From Cryptomeria japonica (Eukaryota; Streptophyta; Pinopsida; Cupressales; Cupressaceae), in NCBI RefSeq assembly GCF_030272615.1, contig NC_081406.1, forward strand, positions 460,810,072 to 460,874,071: DNA of 64,000 nucleotides, read 5' to 3'. This document shows positions 21,415-33,636 of the stretch, piece after piece; position 1 is the stretch's first letter; the number at the start of each line of letters is the position of its first letter. The translations under genes were made by a program, and so were the position numbers. The notes under the pieces are model-generated. The model had not been told where the DNA came from, searched no databases, and was given only the letters and a program-made list of their open reading frames with translations.

Positions 21415-23225
21415 ATGACAAATTCTATCAATTTAGAGGATAATGAAATAGATAACATAGACACAGAGGATGCAAATCTGATGGTAGGATTTTCTCCAAT
21501 CTCCATTGTTTCTGGTTTTTGTGAAGATATAACTTCTCTTGCCCAATACTTTGTTGCATCATATTATAAGTTTGGGTATCAATGGCTGCAGAGACAAACA
21601 TATCGGCCAGCTACTATTAAAGTTGAGAATAACCCTAGCCAGGATGAACAGTCCAGTCCAATGCAAGAGAAGAGGATAAGAGATACTATATCTTTGCCAC
21701 GGTGAGAAGGACTTCGGCCTTGAAAATCAACCATCCGACATTCTTCTCAAGATTCTGAAGACCAAGAATGCACAGAGGAGGAAGATGATAGAAATAAAGT
21801 GGAGGCTGGGGCTGAAGGAGAGGAAGATGAAGTTGAGGAAGAGGGTGAGGAGGGTAAAGAACAAGAAGGAAGGAGACAGTATGCTCTCTGAAATCTCATT
21901 GAGGTGAGGAGGTTTTCTCTTCTTGTGGATGAGATGGATCAAGGTCCTGTTGGTTCATCATCATGAATGCATGTGGGAAATACAAAGTTTGGTCACCAAT
22001 GGGTTTGTGGCAGACTTGACATGCATAATGCAACTGCATGGGGTTTGAAAGTTGCAGCATCTGGATGGGGACACCAAGGTGATACATTTGGTTATGGAGG
22101 TGTAGGAGCACAACCTACTGAGCCTAGTTCAAAAGGTGGAGCTGACATTCAACCCTTGCAGGTTGATGAAACAGTGAGTTTTGATGATATTGGAGGGCTT
22201 TCTGACCACATTGATGCATTGAAAGAAATGGTTTTTTTCCCTCTTCTCTATCCTAATTTCTTTGCAAATTATCACATCTGTCCTCCAAGGGGAGTCTTAT
22301 TGTTCGGTCCTCTGGGAACTAGAAAAACGTTGATTGCAAGGGCTTTAGCATGTGCAGCTTCCAAGGCAGGACAAAAAGTAAACTTTTAGATGTGAAAGGG
22401 AGCTGATGTGCTCAGCAAGTGGGTTGGGGAAGCTGAGCGGCAACTGAAATTACTATTTGAAGAAGCACAAAGGAACCAACCATCCATAATATTTTTTGAT
22501 GAAATAGATGGTCTTGCCCCAGTGAGGTCTACTAAACAAGAACAAATTCACAATTCTATTGTATCTACACTTCTTGCTCTAATGGATGGTCTAGACTCTA
22601 GAGGTCAAGTAGTGCTTATTGGAGCGATAAACAGGATTGATGCTATTGATGGAGCTCTTCACCAGCCTGGTCAGTTTGATCGTGAATTTGTATTTTCCTT
22701 ACCCGATTGTAAAGCACGAGCTGAGATATTAAAGATCCACACAAGAAAGTGGAAGAATCCTTTATCAGAGGAATTAAGAATGGAATTAGCAGCAACTTGT
22801 ATGGGGTATTGTGGTGTTGATTTAAAATCTTTGTGCACAGAAGCTGCAATTAATCCTTTCCATAAGAAATATCCTCAAATATACACTAGTGATGATAAGT
22901 CTGTCATAGATTTGGATTCTGTGAAAGTAGAGAAACATGATTTCTTGGAAGCTATGTCTACTATTACTCCTGCTGCCCATAGAGGTGCAACAGTACAGTC
23001 AAGGCCATTGTCTCCAGTAATAGCTCCATGCTTACAAGGACATCTAAAAATAATCAGTGATTATATTTCTGACATCTTCTATGTAGTGGCCAATGGTGAT
23101 AAAAAAGATTCGCTGAATGACAATTCTCGCCATCTTGCCAAGTTACTTGGATTTCCTATGGTTCTTCCATTCCATTTGTTTACAGACCAAGACTTCTACT
23201 TTGTGGGAAGGAGGGTGCTGGCTTG
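21415..23225 (+). pseudogene. ATAD2-like AAA+ ATPase exon
   Basis: One frame from an acidic stretch (EEEDDRNKVEAGAEGEEDE, about 21,770) through the AAA+ domain. Seen: SFDDIGGLSDHIDALKEMVF; Walker A as GPLGTRKT (normal GPPGTGKT); KWVGEAERQLKLLFEEAQR; Walker B IIFFDEIDGLAP intact; sensor 1 IGAINR (normally GATNR); and the arginine-finger region as HQPGQFDREF where RRPGRFDREF is usual. Stops: TGA at 21,703, 21,721, 21,889, 21,964 and 22,393, TAG at 22,387. A one-base loss near 23,208 breaks the frame before the donor at 23,226. ATP binding and ring activation would be lost even with read-through. Confidence 0.9.
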
Positions 23226-23359
23226 GTATGGTTAGAAATTGCTTTCATAGATGTTTACACATCTATAACATGAGTCTGTTTTTTAAAACTTTTGAATTGG
23301 TTGGCTTCTAATCTAGCTACATTTCTGAATGATGCTATATTTCTACTTTTCTTGCCAAG

Positions 23360-24358
23360 ATCACATTGGCCCTGCAGTTTTACATGAATTAGAGAGGTTC
23401 CCTGTGCATTGTCTTGGGCTTCCATCACTTTTGTCCGACCCAAGTGCACAGATGCCTAAGGAAGCACTAGTACACATTGTGGGAGAAGCATGGAGGACTA
23501 CTCCTTCTATCTTGTATCTGCCTCAACTTCAACTTTGGTGGGAGATGGTGTGTATATCATTACATTAGTACACTTATACTTTTAAAGCTCTACGCCTTTG
23601 GGATTTCCTATGATATATTTGAAATCTCTTTGTTTTTATTGCTAGAGCTTCCTAAAATGACTATATATCTGATTTTGTTTCTTTCACTGAGCTTCATAGG
23701 CCCATGATCAGCTAAGAGCTGTTCTAGTATCTATACTAGAAGAATTGCCATCAGACCTTCCTTTATTACTTCTTGCAACCTCCTCTGTACCCTCTGATGA
23801 ATTGGATGGAGAAGCTGCATCCTTGTTTGGTCGTCGCTATATGTATGTATCAAGGACATCATTGTCTTAGTTTTTGTATTTGTTCTGCTTAGTTTGTTCA
23901 AGATTATGCTAAGGCATGTGAATCCTTTTCTGTATAGCATCGAGTACCAAGTACCTCGTTAGCTTCTGACTCTGTATAAATTGAATTTGTCATTGAATTG
24001 AGTGTACATGAATTTGATGGCATCTGGTACACCTTGAATGCATTGCAAATTTTATTTTGGTTTAGTATAATAGAAGGTAAAATCCTGAATGGATTATATT
24101 CTTTTGCTTTATGTGCAGTTACCAAGTAGAAAAACCAAGTTCAGATGACAGGTGTAGATTCATCTCGCATGATGTTGTTCTTACTATCCCTGATCAACAA
24201 GTAGTAATTACTCCTAAAAAGAATGTTTCTAATCCTGAACTTCCAAAGGTACCAAAAGCAGCAAGAGGACCAAGTGAAATTGAGCTACGTGCCAAGGTAG
24301 AAGTAGAGGAGCATGCTATTCGACGACTCCGAATGTGTTTTCGGGATGTCTGCAGCAG
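23360..24358 (+). pseudogene. ATAD2-like second AAA region, three exons
   Basis: Exon 23,360-23,547 reads HIGPAVLHELERFPVHCLGL then RTTPSILYLPQLQLWWEM. Exon 23,700-23,842 reads AHDQLRAVLVSILEELPSDL and ends in FGRRY. Exon 24,119-24,358 reads YQVEKPSSDDRC, then PELPKVPKAARG and EEHAIRRLRMCFRDVCSR, which leads into the bromodomain. This inactive second ATPase-like lobe is a constant part of the family. No stops occur within these exons, in contrast with the large exon upstream. Confidence 0.85.
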
Positions 24359-24464
24359 GTTTTGCAGTGATGCATCAATCATTATTTGATTCATTTGTTG
24401 AGGATGTGTTTACCAATTGAAAATTAATTTTGAGTGCTTATATGTATCCACATACAATGTGCAG

Positions 24465-24824
24465 ACTTCTATATGAAAAACGGTTCAGTGTCTTCCATTA
24501 CCCTGTCATGGATGAAGACGCTCCTGACTATTATGCAATAGTTCAAAATCCAATGGATATCACTACTTTACTGCAGCGAGTAGATAATCGACGTTACTTG
24601 ACATGCTCAGCATTCCTGCAAGATGTGGAACTAATTCCAGCCAATGCAAAAGTAAGCATGATTGGACATGCCTATGATCCTATCAGCTTTATGGGGTTGA
24701 ACAAAAATTTGTTTTCCATTCATTCTTGATAATAACTATCTTTAGTTTTGCATAACAGGCATATAATGGTGATGACTACAATGGACCTCGAATTGTCAGC
24801 AGAGCATATGCACTAAGGGATGCG
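24465..24824 (+). pseudogene. ATAD2-like bromodomain, two exons
   Basis: Exon 24,465-24,651 reads LLYEKRFSVFHYPVMDEDAP, YYAIVQNPMDITTLLQRV and LTCSAFLQDVELIPANAK. Exon 24,759-24,824 continues AYNGDDYNGPRIVSRAYAL. The AYN asparagine that contacts acetyl-lysine is kept, as is the helix-Z region with NPMD. The domain itself is intact; it is non-functional only because the gene upstream is broken. An alternative transcript starting inside the gene cannot be ruled out from sequence alone. Confidence 0.85.
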
Positions 24825-24939
24825 GTATGGTTAAATATGCTAATAATAGAGACATACAATAATCGAAGTTCAAATGTTTTATGTCAAGTAATAAGCATTT
24901 ATTGTTCACTTTGCTAATCCTTGTCTTACGCATAATCAG

Positions 24940-25769
24940 ATTCTTGGAATGCTTTCCCAACTGGATCCTGCACTAGTTGCCTTTTGTGATAAAATTGCTG
25001 CTCAGGGTGGGCCAACTCGTTTGTCAGAGGATTCAACTACAAATTTTCCTTCGAATCCTGTTGCTCAACCAGTTCATATTACAACTCGTTTGTCAGAGGA
25101 TTCAACTACAAATTTTCCTTCGAATCCTGTTGCTCAACCAGTTCATATTACAAGAGCAAGTGAATGCTTACGCAACGTTCAGCCTGATATGAATGTATCT
25201 CAAAGTTATGAGGTCTTGAAGCGCTCAAAGCAGAATAGTGATCCTGATCAAGGTGGAATTATGCTTTGCACCATGCCACTTGTAATCCTTTTTTATTTTT
25301 GATATTTAGAATTAGAAGCACAATTGTATTGAAATTCTCAGAATGTGTTTTTTCTACAGGTAAAGTTGTGGCTGGGGACTCTGATCCATTTGCTGAGGAC
25401 AGATCACAACCCATGGAGATTGATACTCCTGGGCAGAATACTCTAAAAACAAAATGCCTTCATGGTAGTGTGACACATGAGGCATTTAAAGGTGTGCAGC
25501 AATGTGAGGCAAATAATCAAGAAGAAATAATGAATCAACCGGAACGCAAATCCTCTTCCAAAGTGCCAATAAGCAATCACTTGGCAGAACAGATTGAATC
25601 AATAGAAGATAATTTTGTGAAATGTACCGAAGGTTATGGAATCTCAGAACTTGAAAGACTTTATGCTCTAATTTGTCGAAGGGTGATATCCTTAGCAGAT
25701 GCGAACAAACCTACAATTATTAAATTCTTGAAGGACTTCTCATCTGATGAAAGCAATTTTCATAGATAG
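24940..25769 (+). pseudogene. ATAD2-like C-terminal exons
   Basis: Exon 24,940-25,252 begins ILGMLSQLDPALVAFCDKIA, contains a 23-residue segment repeated twice, then LRNVQPDMNVSQSYEVLK. Exon 25,360-25,769 is a low-conservation linker ending in GYGISELERLYALICRRV and FLKDFSSDESNF, which parallels the C-terminus of the plant family. It ends in TAG at 25,767. The splice phase across 25,252/25,360 is preserved (G completed by GT). Confidence 0.85.
25015..25152 (+). repeat. Exact 69-bp tandem duplication in a coding exon
   Basis: 25,015-25,083 and 25,084-25,152 are identical by eye. The unit encodes 23 residues beginning TRLSEDSTTNF, so the frame is kept. Confidence 0.95.
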
Positions 25770-25936
25770 TTTTGTAACCGAATGTCCTATGAAGTGTTTT
25801 TGGGGCTCTAATTTGTCGAGGGGTGATATCATTGAAAGATGTGGACAAAACTATGATTTTTAAATTTTTGAAGGACTTCTCATCCGATGAAAGAAATTTT
25901 TAAAGAGAGTTTTGTAACGGAATGTCCTATGAACTG
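25667..25936 (+). repeat. Diverged tandem copy of the last-exon end
   Basis: The segment from gctctaatttgtcg at 25,667 to about 25,799, covering the stop codon and start of the 3' UTR, recurs at 25,805-25,936 with roughly ten substitutions. The copy lies after the stop and has a frame-ending taa of its own. Confidence 0.85.
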
Positions 25937-25951
25937 CTATGTTACCAGAAA

Positions 25952-25990
25952 CGCGACGGGAGAACTTCGTTTCGTGTTTTCCCCGTCGCG
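25952..25990. repeat. CpG-rich hairpin
   Basis: cgcgacggg at 25,952 pairs with ccccgtcgcg at 25,981, extended inward by agaac/gtttt with one bulge, around a loop ttcgtttcgt. It is a sharp CpG-dense patch in AT-rich sequence, followed by aacggcggtttcc. Confidence 0.75.
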
Positions 25991-27189
25991 AACGGCGGTT
26001 TCCAAACTGCTGTCTCACAGTCAGAGAAATTTAAAGGAGTGAATTTTGCAGTGAAGACCTTAATCCTGCTACAGGGGAAATAAGAGAAGATATCATTAAT
26101 ACTGTGATATATGCACAGAAAATCTTGGTAATACATAGGTTTCAGTGAGAATATGCTCACTTTGTAAACATATTTCTTCATGATATTGTTCTCTTTCAGG
26201 TCGAATAAATTGATTTTTTGTTATTGTCTCCATGGATGAGTGTGCATTGCTTTCAAATTGATATGTCAAGGACATTGATATTGGTCTTCTTAGTCTTTCT
26301 GAGTTGCATTTTCCATTTACTGTCTTCATTCAAGGAATGGATTAATCTGGTCTAAATGGAATATGGAGTAATGTATGTTCATCTTTGGATTTCTCGGAAG
26401 AATTGCAGAAAGTGTCTATTGGTGGGAGTGTTTCTATAATGTAATAATACAAAGGCGCCCCTTGGATGTGAATTTGTAGTGTCATGATGAGTCTCTGCAT
26501 GGTTTGGTATTTGACTTTGTTGCCCGGATGAAGCACTGATCTGAGTAGTTATTTGTTCAAAGGTCTAAGCATTCATTGGAATTCAAAGATGAATCATTTG
26601 AACACTTTATTTTCAGTTATGTTCTTTGCTTTGTTAGCTTAGGATTCTTCATGTTCTTTGATTTAAGAAGTGAGATAGTCAAGAACACTGTCAGTTTGAG
26701 AAAATCTTGCATATTATTTTATATCTGCTTTTTGTTGCTGAATAATATATCATTTTTGATAAGGGATACCTTTAGGTCTAGCAGAGCCTAAAGAGCAAAA
26801 GGTGTCAACCTTTGGGTTGAGTTTTGTTCGTTGGCCAAACTAACATTTAAAATCAAGAATAAGTAATCGCAAAGCTTTAGGTTTTAATGGGTGCAATTTT
26901 GGAAAAAAATGTCAGCACACTCGACTTGTGACTACACAAGACTAATGGTTGTGTAAGCAACTAGGCATTCTACTACTATTGGAATTAGTATGACCAAAAA
27001 TGTTCCAAACAAATTACAATGTAATATTCAAAGAATATTATTAAGATGAGAGTAATAATATTAAAAATCATAGCTGTGAAAAATTTTAAGATCTTTTTGA
27101 AATGCTGCATGTTTGATGTTTGTGGTTTGTGATTTGAACTGCTTGATTAAAAAAAATCTGTTTAATGCCTTTAGTACATCTTTAATTAG
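25991..27189. other. No gene recognised
   Basis: AT-rich sequence after the pseudogene, perhaps including its former 3' UTR. Only short frames on both strands, none resembling a known protein. No repeat boundary is seen. Confidence 0.5.
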
Positions 27190-29610
27190 TGAACATTGAC
27201 CAGCCAAAAAAAATAGATTGGTTCAATGGTGGATAAATGAATCACACCATTTAGATATACTTCATCAACCTAATATGGTCCTAACCACCTTGTTTGCATC
27301 TTGATCTTATGATCCTTATATTGTGAGTCATAAAGGAGAGTCCATTCACCCTTTTGCAACATTTTTGTCTTGATAAAGAGGTCTTTCCACTTAATTTAAT
27401 ATTTTTTCACTATCTCAATATGATGGAAGGTTTCTCTTAAGATAAAATCAAGAGCATTAAGTTGCATCATTCTCTTTTTTTGGGCTGCTAATAAGTCCAT
27501 AATGAATTAAAGTTTTTACCTTAATGTATTGTGTTCAAACTCAATTGGAAGGAAATATTTTATCCCATAAACTATTTCATATGGTGTAAACAAGTTGTAG
27601 TCTTAGTAACAATCTATCAAAGAAATTGGCCTATGCCATATTTAAGTACCTTAGTAACAAACTATCAAAGCCTCTTTGATATAAAATATCACCAAGGATA
27701 GTGAAGTATTGTGTACATTGGAGGAAAGTTTTGTGTTATTTATGTGAAAGGTTAGGTGGTGAAGTTTGACCATGGTGGTAAGCGTAAATATCATGACACT
27801 AGGGTGAATAAGGACCAATAAATTGTCATATAAGTTCAAAATTAGGGACATTGTGTGCGTATTAATAATTTCTCAACAAGAACTTAGAATGTCGACTATT
27901 CTATGGCATATCCAAGACACATTCAATTATGGCTATAGTATCATCAACTAGATTATTTTTCCAACTAGATCTGCAAGAAATTATTCTTGAAACTATTTGC
28001 CATGTATTTGTAGGTGATCAATTCACCATATTTTGTTTGATATTCATCATTAACCTTTTTTACTATTAGTTTAGAATAACCATAAACAAGGATGTGTTGG
28101 ATATTCCATTGAATTGTTATATTAAGACCAACAAGAAAAGCTTCATATTCAACAACATGGTTTGCACATGGAAAGCTAAATCTAAATGCTTTCAACATGG
28201 AATTTCCTTGAGTATAAACAAGATTCAAACACTTGCTCAATGACTAGTACAAGAACAATCGAGACATAACTTCTATATAGAGGGCTCTTCAATAGTAAAT
28301 ATAGATTCATCAAGATTATCTATAACGAATGGATGATTATCTATAAGAGGTGCCTTAAATAATTGATCCATAGAAACCTATGCTTTAATTTCTTTTTTAT
28401 CTTAAAACTTATTGTCTAATTCACCTAACAACGTTACCCTCTTAGCCATATTAATTGTAAGAGAATTTTTGAATAAGAGGCATTTGAATGGATCCAATTA
28501 ATAAATGAGATTTGCTTGGTGACTAAGCATGTAATGTCACAATTTTTGTGTACAAAAAAGACTACTAAACATTACCGTTCCATAAAAATATAGGAAAGCT
28601 CATTTTTCATGAGTGTTTGATTGATAATAGGTTGTTTTCTCACAATCTTGTTTATCATTTTGTGCTAAGAGTGCGCCCAAGGAGACTAATATAGTTGATA
28701 TGTAGAAGTATGTGATTATTTTAATAGGAGACATAAGAGCCATTGGTGATGCAATATAGTCTTTGATATGATCAAAATATTCTCAGTAGGATTCATTCCA
28801 TTGAAACCCACCATTTTTCTTGAGAAGGTGGGGAAATGGTTGACATTTTTAAAAAGTTGTGCTATTAATCTTCATATGGCTAGTAGCTTTCCTTGAAGTC
28901 AATTATACTAGTTTAAAATTTTAAAGGGGTGGCATATCCATGATAGTTGCAAACTTAGAAATATAAAAATCTATATATCATTGAGATATAATAAAGATCA
29001 AGAGTTTTTTGATGTTATACCAAAAATACATTTCTTGGAATTAAGGCATATATATATATATAAGGATTCAAATATAAATTCAAGGACATTAGTGGTATTC
29101 TCTTATTTTCTATTTTCCCATTTGAAATATCATCTAAATAAACTTCCACAATTTCTATGGAGCATGTCATGAAATGTAACTATCATTGCCCTCTGATAAG
29201 TATCTCCCACATTTATCCATCTAAAGGTGTCACTTGATAGAAAAAGATACCTCAAGGGAATTATGAAAGAAATTTTGTGTTGGCCTATAATAACAATTCA
29301 AATATGATTACAACTCTAAAAACTATCCACAAGTGATAGCATTTTATAACTAGCTACGAGATCAATAATTATGCCAATGTTGGAAGGATGAAAATCATCT
29401 TTTGGGCAAGATGCAATAACATATTTGAAGGCTATACATATGCATATTCCTTTTATCTTTTTTGACATGAATTATAATGGATATCCATTCAAGATAGTCA
29501 ATTGGGAGTATGAAGTTAACATTTAAAAGTTTTTGTAGTTCTTCTTTGACTAGTAGCGCAGTTTTAGGATGCAGCTAATGTAGTTTTCCTTAATTGAAAC
29601 TCAGCATTAA
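27190..29610 (-). pseudogene. Gypsy pol remnant: RT, RNase H, integrase C-terminus
   Basis: Read on the minus strand from 29,610: LHPKTALLVKEELQKLLNVNF, then CPKDDFHPSNIGIIIDLVAS (RT fingers), then VEVYLDDIS near 29,120 (the RT active site, YLDD). RNase H lies at 28,240-27,965 (HVVEYEAFLVGLNITIQW, YSKLIVKKVNDEYQ). Integrase C-terminal/GPY region lies at about 27,600-27,190 (FTPYEIVYGIKYFLPIEFEH, WTLLYDSQYKDHKIKMQTRW, then LGPY followed by a stop). Many stops and frame changes. The integrase catalytic core between is not recognisable, so part is deleted. Domain order fits Ty3/gypsy. Confidence 0.85.
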
Positions 29611-29780
29611 AAAAACCATGCATGGAGGTGAACCCAAATAGAAGGGTCCAATCCAAACATGTTAGCATAGGACCAATAAAAATATATGAAATGTGCTTTA
29701 CAAAGTTGATGACACTCTGTGTTCTTTTGGAGGATTTTAAGATGTAAATATATGGATTATTTTTTATCCCCAAATATTTA

Positions 29781-30940
29781 TGAATACTAAGAGGTGGTGG
29801 GGGGGGTGAATTACTATGCCCAAACTTTTAACAAAACTCTTAAGCAATTTTACTGTAGACCAGTATAGTAGTTTAAACAATAAACCGATTAAAACACAAA
29901 CAAGCCAAATAGCAAATAGAGAATTGACCCACATAAGCACAATCACCATAACACAAGATATTTTGATGTGGAAACTTAAATGGGAAAAACCACAGTGAGT
30001 AAAACTCACAAGTCAACTATCTGCAGAATAGTAACTAGACCGGTTAAGGTCAGATCGATTAAGGTCAGACCGGTTAAGGCCTTACAATTTTCTTCATCAG
30101 AACAGATCTTGTTAGGAATCTAGATCTCTGTTAGGAGATAAGTCTTGTTAAAGACTACCTTGTTAAAGGATTTCAGATTCACAACTGTGAACCACCTTGT
30201 TAGAGGATTTACAAAAGGCTTGACTGGGCCTACTCGGTTAAGGATTTCAGACTTGTCGAAGACATTAGTAATCAACAAGTGAATGATCTAGACAATAGCA
30301 TATAATGCTTGATTAGATCCTTGACAACTCTTTGTTAATGCATTGGAACATTAGTTCAGTCTTCTATCCTTTTCATGTTCAATCTCTATCGCACGATGCT
30401 TCTATAACAACTCCACTTCTTCAACATACATACACACATACATTCATTCCTATAAAAACCCTACACATGATGTCCTTAAATAGGAAGCTGATTTCATGTC
30501 AGTCCAATGAGATTGGATTACAATTTCCTAGGTTCAAAGCATCTAGACACATTTGCTAACACGACATAGAAGCACCGCCAAAGTGTCGGTGGATGATAAC
30601 TCATCACACTCTACCATTTTACTTCTTAAGCACAATATACCAATAAGCAAAGACTGGTAAACTGGAACATAGTGTTCTGATAAAAAATATTAACTGCCGC
30701 TAGGGGTCCTTGTTCCACTTGAGGTCTTCATACCGCTTGAGGTCTTCAGTCATGATTTGACCAGAAATCATTTTCTGCAAAACATCGATAGTCTTCTACA
30801 AACAAAGACTATTCATTCATTGGCATATAATACCGGTGTGAACAATACAACACATATTACCGGTGGAGATTAACTCATACATAAAATAAGTGTTTGTCCA
30901 TCAATGACAATCACAACTAAACATCATCAAAATACCAACA
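29781..30940 (-). repeat. Copia-type solo LTR in gypsy pol
   Basis: On the minus strand it begins TGTTGGTATTTTGATG at 30,940 and ends near 29,781 after the conserved gattcaccccccc-type tract (seen here as ggggggggtgaat). The phrase tggaaacttaaatgggaaaaaccacagtgag and the repeated cttgttagagg-like phrases match the LTRs at 48,854 and 55,827. No internal region adjoins it. Flanks are attta and aattt, so the target duplication is imperfect or the end is off by one. Confidence 0.7.
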
Positions 30941-31574
30941 AATTTATGTCATTTTTATTTTCAATGAAGATTGCTAAGTGATATTTCCATTGTGGAAGTG
31001 CTAGGGGAAGATTGGATTCCTCATGTAATAAGGCCTCTAAGAATTTTTCATCACTAAACAAATCTTTATTTTCATCTTTTCTATGTTTGATAGCACATTA
31101 GAGAGGGTTCCTCTAGGGGATTTTAAAAAAAAAAAGTATGACTAAGGAACTCTTCCTCTTCCCCAAAATAGATAGTGGTATCAAGATTGATTTCAAATTA
31201 TTTTATATGATCTCTCATTTTAATACCATTGCAGAGTTCCAAGAATTTGACAATTATCTCATTATCTTGAAATGTTTTTAAAGGAATGAGGTTTTTCAAG
31301 TCTCAATTAATAAATGACGCATATATAAGTTTTGTGGAAGAGATTGGTGGTATATAAAAAATGGAAAGAGGCAAGATGGTCCATCCCATGGTATTTTCAA
31401 TATTGTCAAAGGTTTCCTTTGTATTCATAGAAGCTACATGGTGTACATTATTTTTCTAATTAAGTAGCATGTATCCTAATCAATGATGGTGAACATTGTA
31501 TTGTACTTGAATCAATTCAAGAATATCTTACTCATGTCAGCCTAATTTTTAAAATTCATGTTTTCACATATATG
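30941..31574 (-). pseudogene. Probable continuation of gypsy pol (spacer before RT)
   Basis: This lies on the far side of the solo LTR from the RT remnant and is expected to hold the protease-RT spacer. Short minus-strand pieces such as TTIYFGEEEEFLSHT are compatible with that but give no firm match. Heavily decayed. Confidence 0.35.
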
Positions 31575-32429
31575 TGTAGACATCTAGAATTGCCTTAACG
31601 CCTGTGAATGCCACTTTTACTAATTTTTCCTCTTAACTAATTAAATAATTTAAAAAATATTTAATTCATCCAACTTTATTTTCCTATTCTAAATTTAAAA
31701 ATTAAAATTCCCTCTCTTCTCATAATTAAATAATTTTTAATTATTTAATCATCTTATTTTATTGTAATATTAGTTGGATATTTTTATTATTTAATTAACC
31801 CCCTCATCCCATTTAATTAAATAATCTATAATTAAATATCTCTTCCTATCAATTTCTCACAATCAAACAATTATTCCAAATTATTTAATTTACCGATTTA
31901 TTTAATTGTCCATCCCATTTCAAAAATCAATTTCTTCCAAAATAGATAAAATATTTATTTAAATTATTTCTCCTACAACATATGTTTAAAATGGCTAATT
32001 ATTCCCTCCCATTAACTACCACCGACTTCCACTTCAACTCATAATCACCTTTTTTTGATCGAGCCAATTAATCTACCTCACTCCCAATCAATTTAGATAA
32101 TAGCCTAGTCATCTATCCCAATACATCAATCAAGCCAATTGGCTAATCAGTCAGTCCGACTCACATGAGAAATCAACTCTGAATCAAATTGTCTCAACAA
32201 TCCTCAACCATTGATAATTTCGTTGCTATTTTAATGTGAATTGTTGATCAATATCATGAAATCTATAAAAGAAAACCTAATTATCATTCATCAATAATCA
32301 TAGTCTTCAAATTTTTTTGTTATCATGTTGTAGGAAAAGTTTGATGATTTTGAGAGCCATCACATACAACACAAAAAGAAGGAGAGCAATGGAAGTCTCT
32401 TTCATGAATTTGACATTGGGTTTACTTTG

Positions 32430-32880
32430 TGTGAGATTTTGCCAAGATCAAGAGCTCAATGAAATGTACAAAATAGAGACACAATATAAGACAAGAATAA
32501 ACTGTATTCTCATCAATAGAAAATGGTCAATAATATCAAACTACATACAATGTAGATGAGCTTGCTTATATAGGCAAGGCTAGGGATATGTGAGCACACA
32601 AACATGACATGTGGCTCAATAAGAAACAAGGGTAGGTAGGAAATAGGTGTGGGTAGGTAGGAGAAATAATATAATAGTCCACATGAGGTGGATCACCCAC
32701 TGAATGTGGAGTGTACCAACAAGATCAACACCATAAAAGGTGGAATTTCTCCTACACACACTATCCCAATGTGGCACAAACACCCAAGTGTCTCATACCC
32801 AAACTACTATGAAATGCATTTCCTAAGTAAACTTAAGTAAGTGTAATAATATCCAAGATGAATAATTATTTACACCAACA
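32430..32880 (-). repeat. 3' LTR of the gag-only element
   Basis: Plus-strand ends tgtgagatttt and acaccaaca. A TATA-like cctatataag on the minus strand lies at about 32,565-32,574. The C-run after 32,880 is the purine tract read from the other strand. Confidence 0.92.
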
Positions 32881-32929
32881 CCCCCCCTTAAGTGCAACTT
32901 AGGGGAATGCACTTAAGTCTACAATGCAA

Positions 32930-33636
32930 CTAAGCAATGCAAGATGGGTCCCGGCTACGAGGCCATGTTAGGTACCCATGTACAAATGCAAATGCATGCA
33001 AACCAATGCAATGAAATCTGTCACAAAGTGGGGAAAGAGAGAAAAACCCAATGGGAAAAAACCCTCCCCCAAAAGAGAGATGAAAAACATACAAGAAAAC
33101 TCTCATAGAAGAATGTGAAAGACAAAACCCCATGTGAGGAAAAAGCCCCCCCCATATGAGAGAAGAAGAGAAGCTAGGAAGCCCCCCCTCAATGTGGAAT
33201 CTGCACCAATGATAGAAACTCGATGTATGAAGAAACTGCTCCACAAACGTCAAACAACATTCCTCCCCTAAGGAAGAAACAAAACCAAATATGTATCCAT
33301 GAAGTCTCCTCAATCATGAAGGGAAGATGTATGAAGAAAACTCATGATGAAAGGAATCTCTGAAAACTACTCAAGTGTCCCCATGTCGATGCTAAAAGAT
33401 ACCCCCTCCAAAGGTGGTAAACTATGCCACACTGCTGAAAAAGGCACTCCAAGATCTAGTGGAGATGGATGTAGAACATGTCCCAAAGACTCACATGTCT
33501 CCTCAAAACATAAAGAGACCTCCTCCAACTGCTGTACATAAGTATCCACAATCATGTCAACCTCAAAAGAATGATCATGTAGAGAATGAACAAGAGGGTC
33601 AGAGTGTGCCCACGCAACAATCGAAGAAGGATCACC
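32930..33636 (-). pseudogene. Tail of the gag-only element's coding region
   Basis: Open pieces continue past the stop at 33,637: WAHSDPLVHSLHDHSFEVDM and DTYVQQLEEVSLCFEE, then a stop, then a frame at 33,313-32,930 rich in F, S and L. They do not resemble integrase or reverse transcriptase. Where a copia element would carry pol, this one has sequence I do not recognise. Confidence 0.45.

Larger units (their letters stand above)
21214..25769 (+). pseudogene. ATAD2-like AAA-ATPase/bromodomain gene, unprocessed pseudogene
   Basis: Resembles the plant homologue of ATAD2/Yta7 (CDC48-related, Arabidopsis At1g05910 type), a nuclear ATPase that binds acetylated histones and remodels chromatin. Exons by splice sites: a possible small one at 21,214-21,263, then about 21,600-23,225, 23,360-23,547, 23,700-23,842, 24,119-24,358, 24,465-24,651, 24,759-24,824, 24,940-25,252 and 25,360-25,769, all with GT-AG introns. 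Retained introns show it was copied as DNA or is a decayed original. Six in-frame stops fall in the large exon, and key ATPase residues are lost. The N-terminal exons are not seen; the non-coding LTR element lies immediately upstream. Confidence 0.88.

Noticed and set aside
21415-25769. ATAD2-like locus as a working gene
   Set aside because: Six in-frame stops, a frameshift and loss of Walker A and arginine-finger residues.
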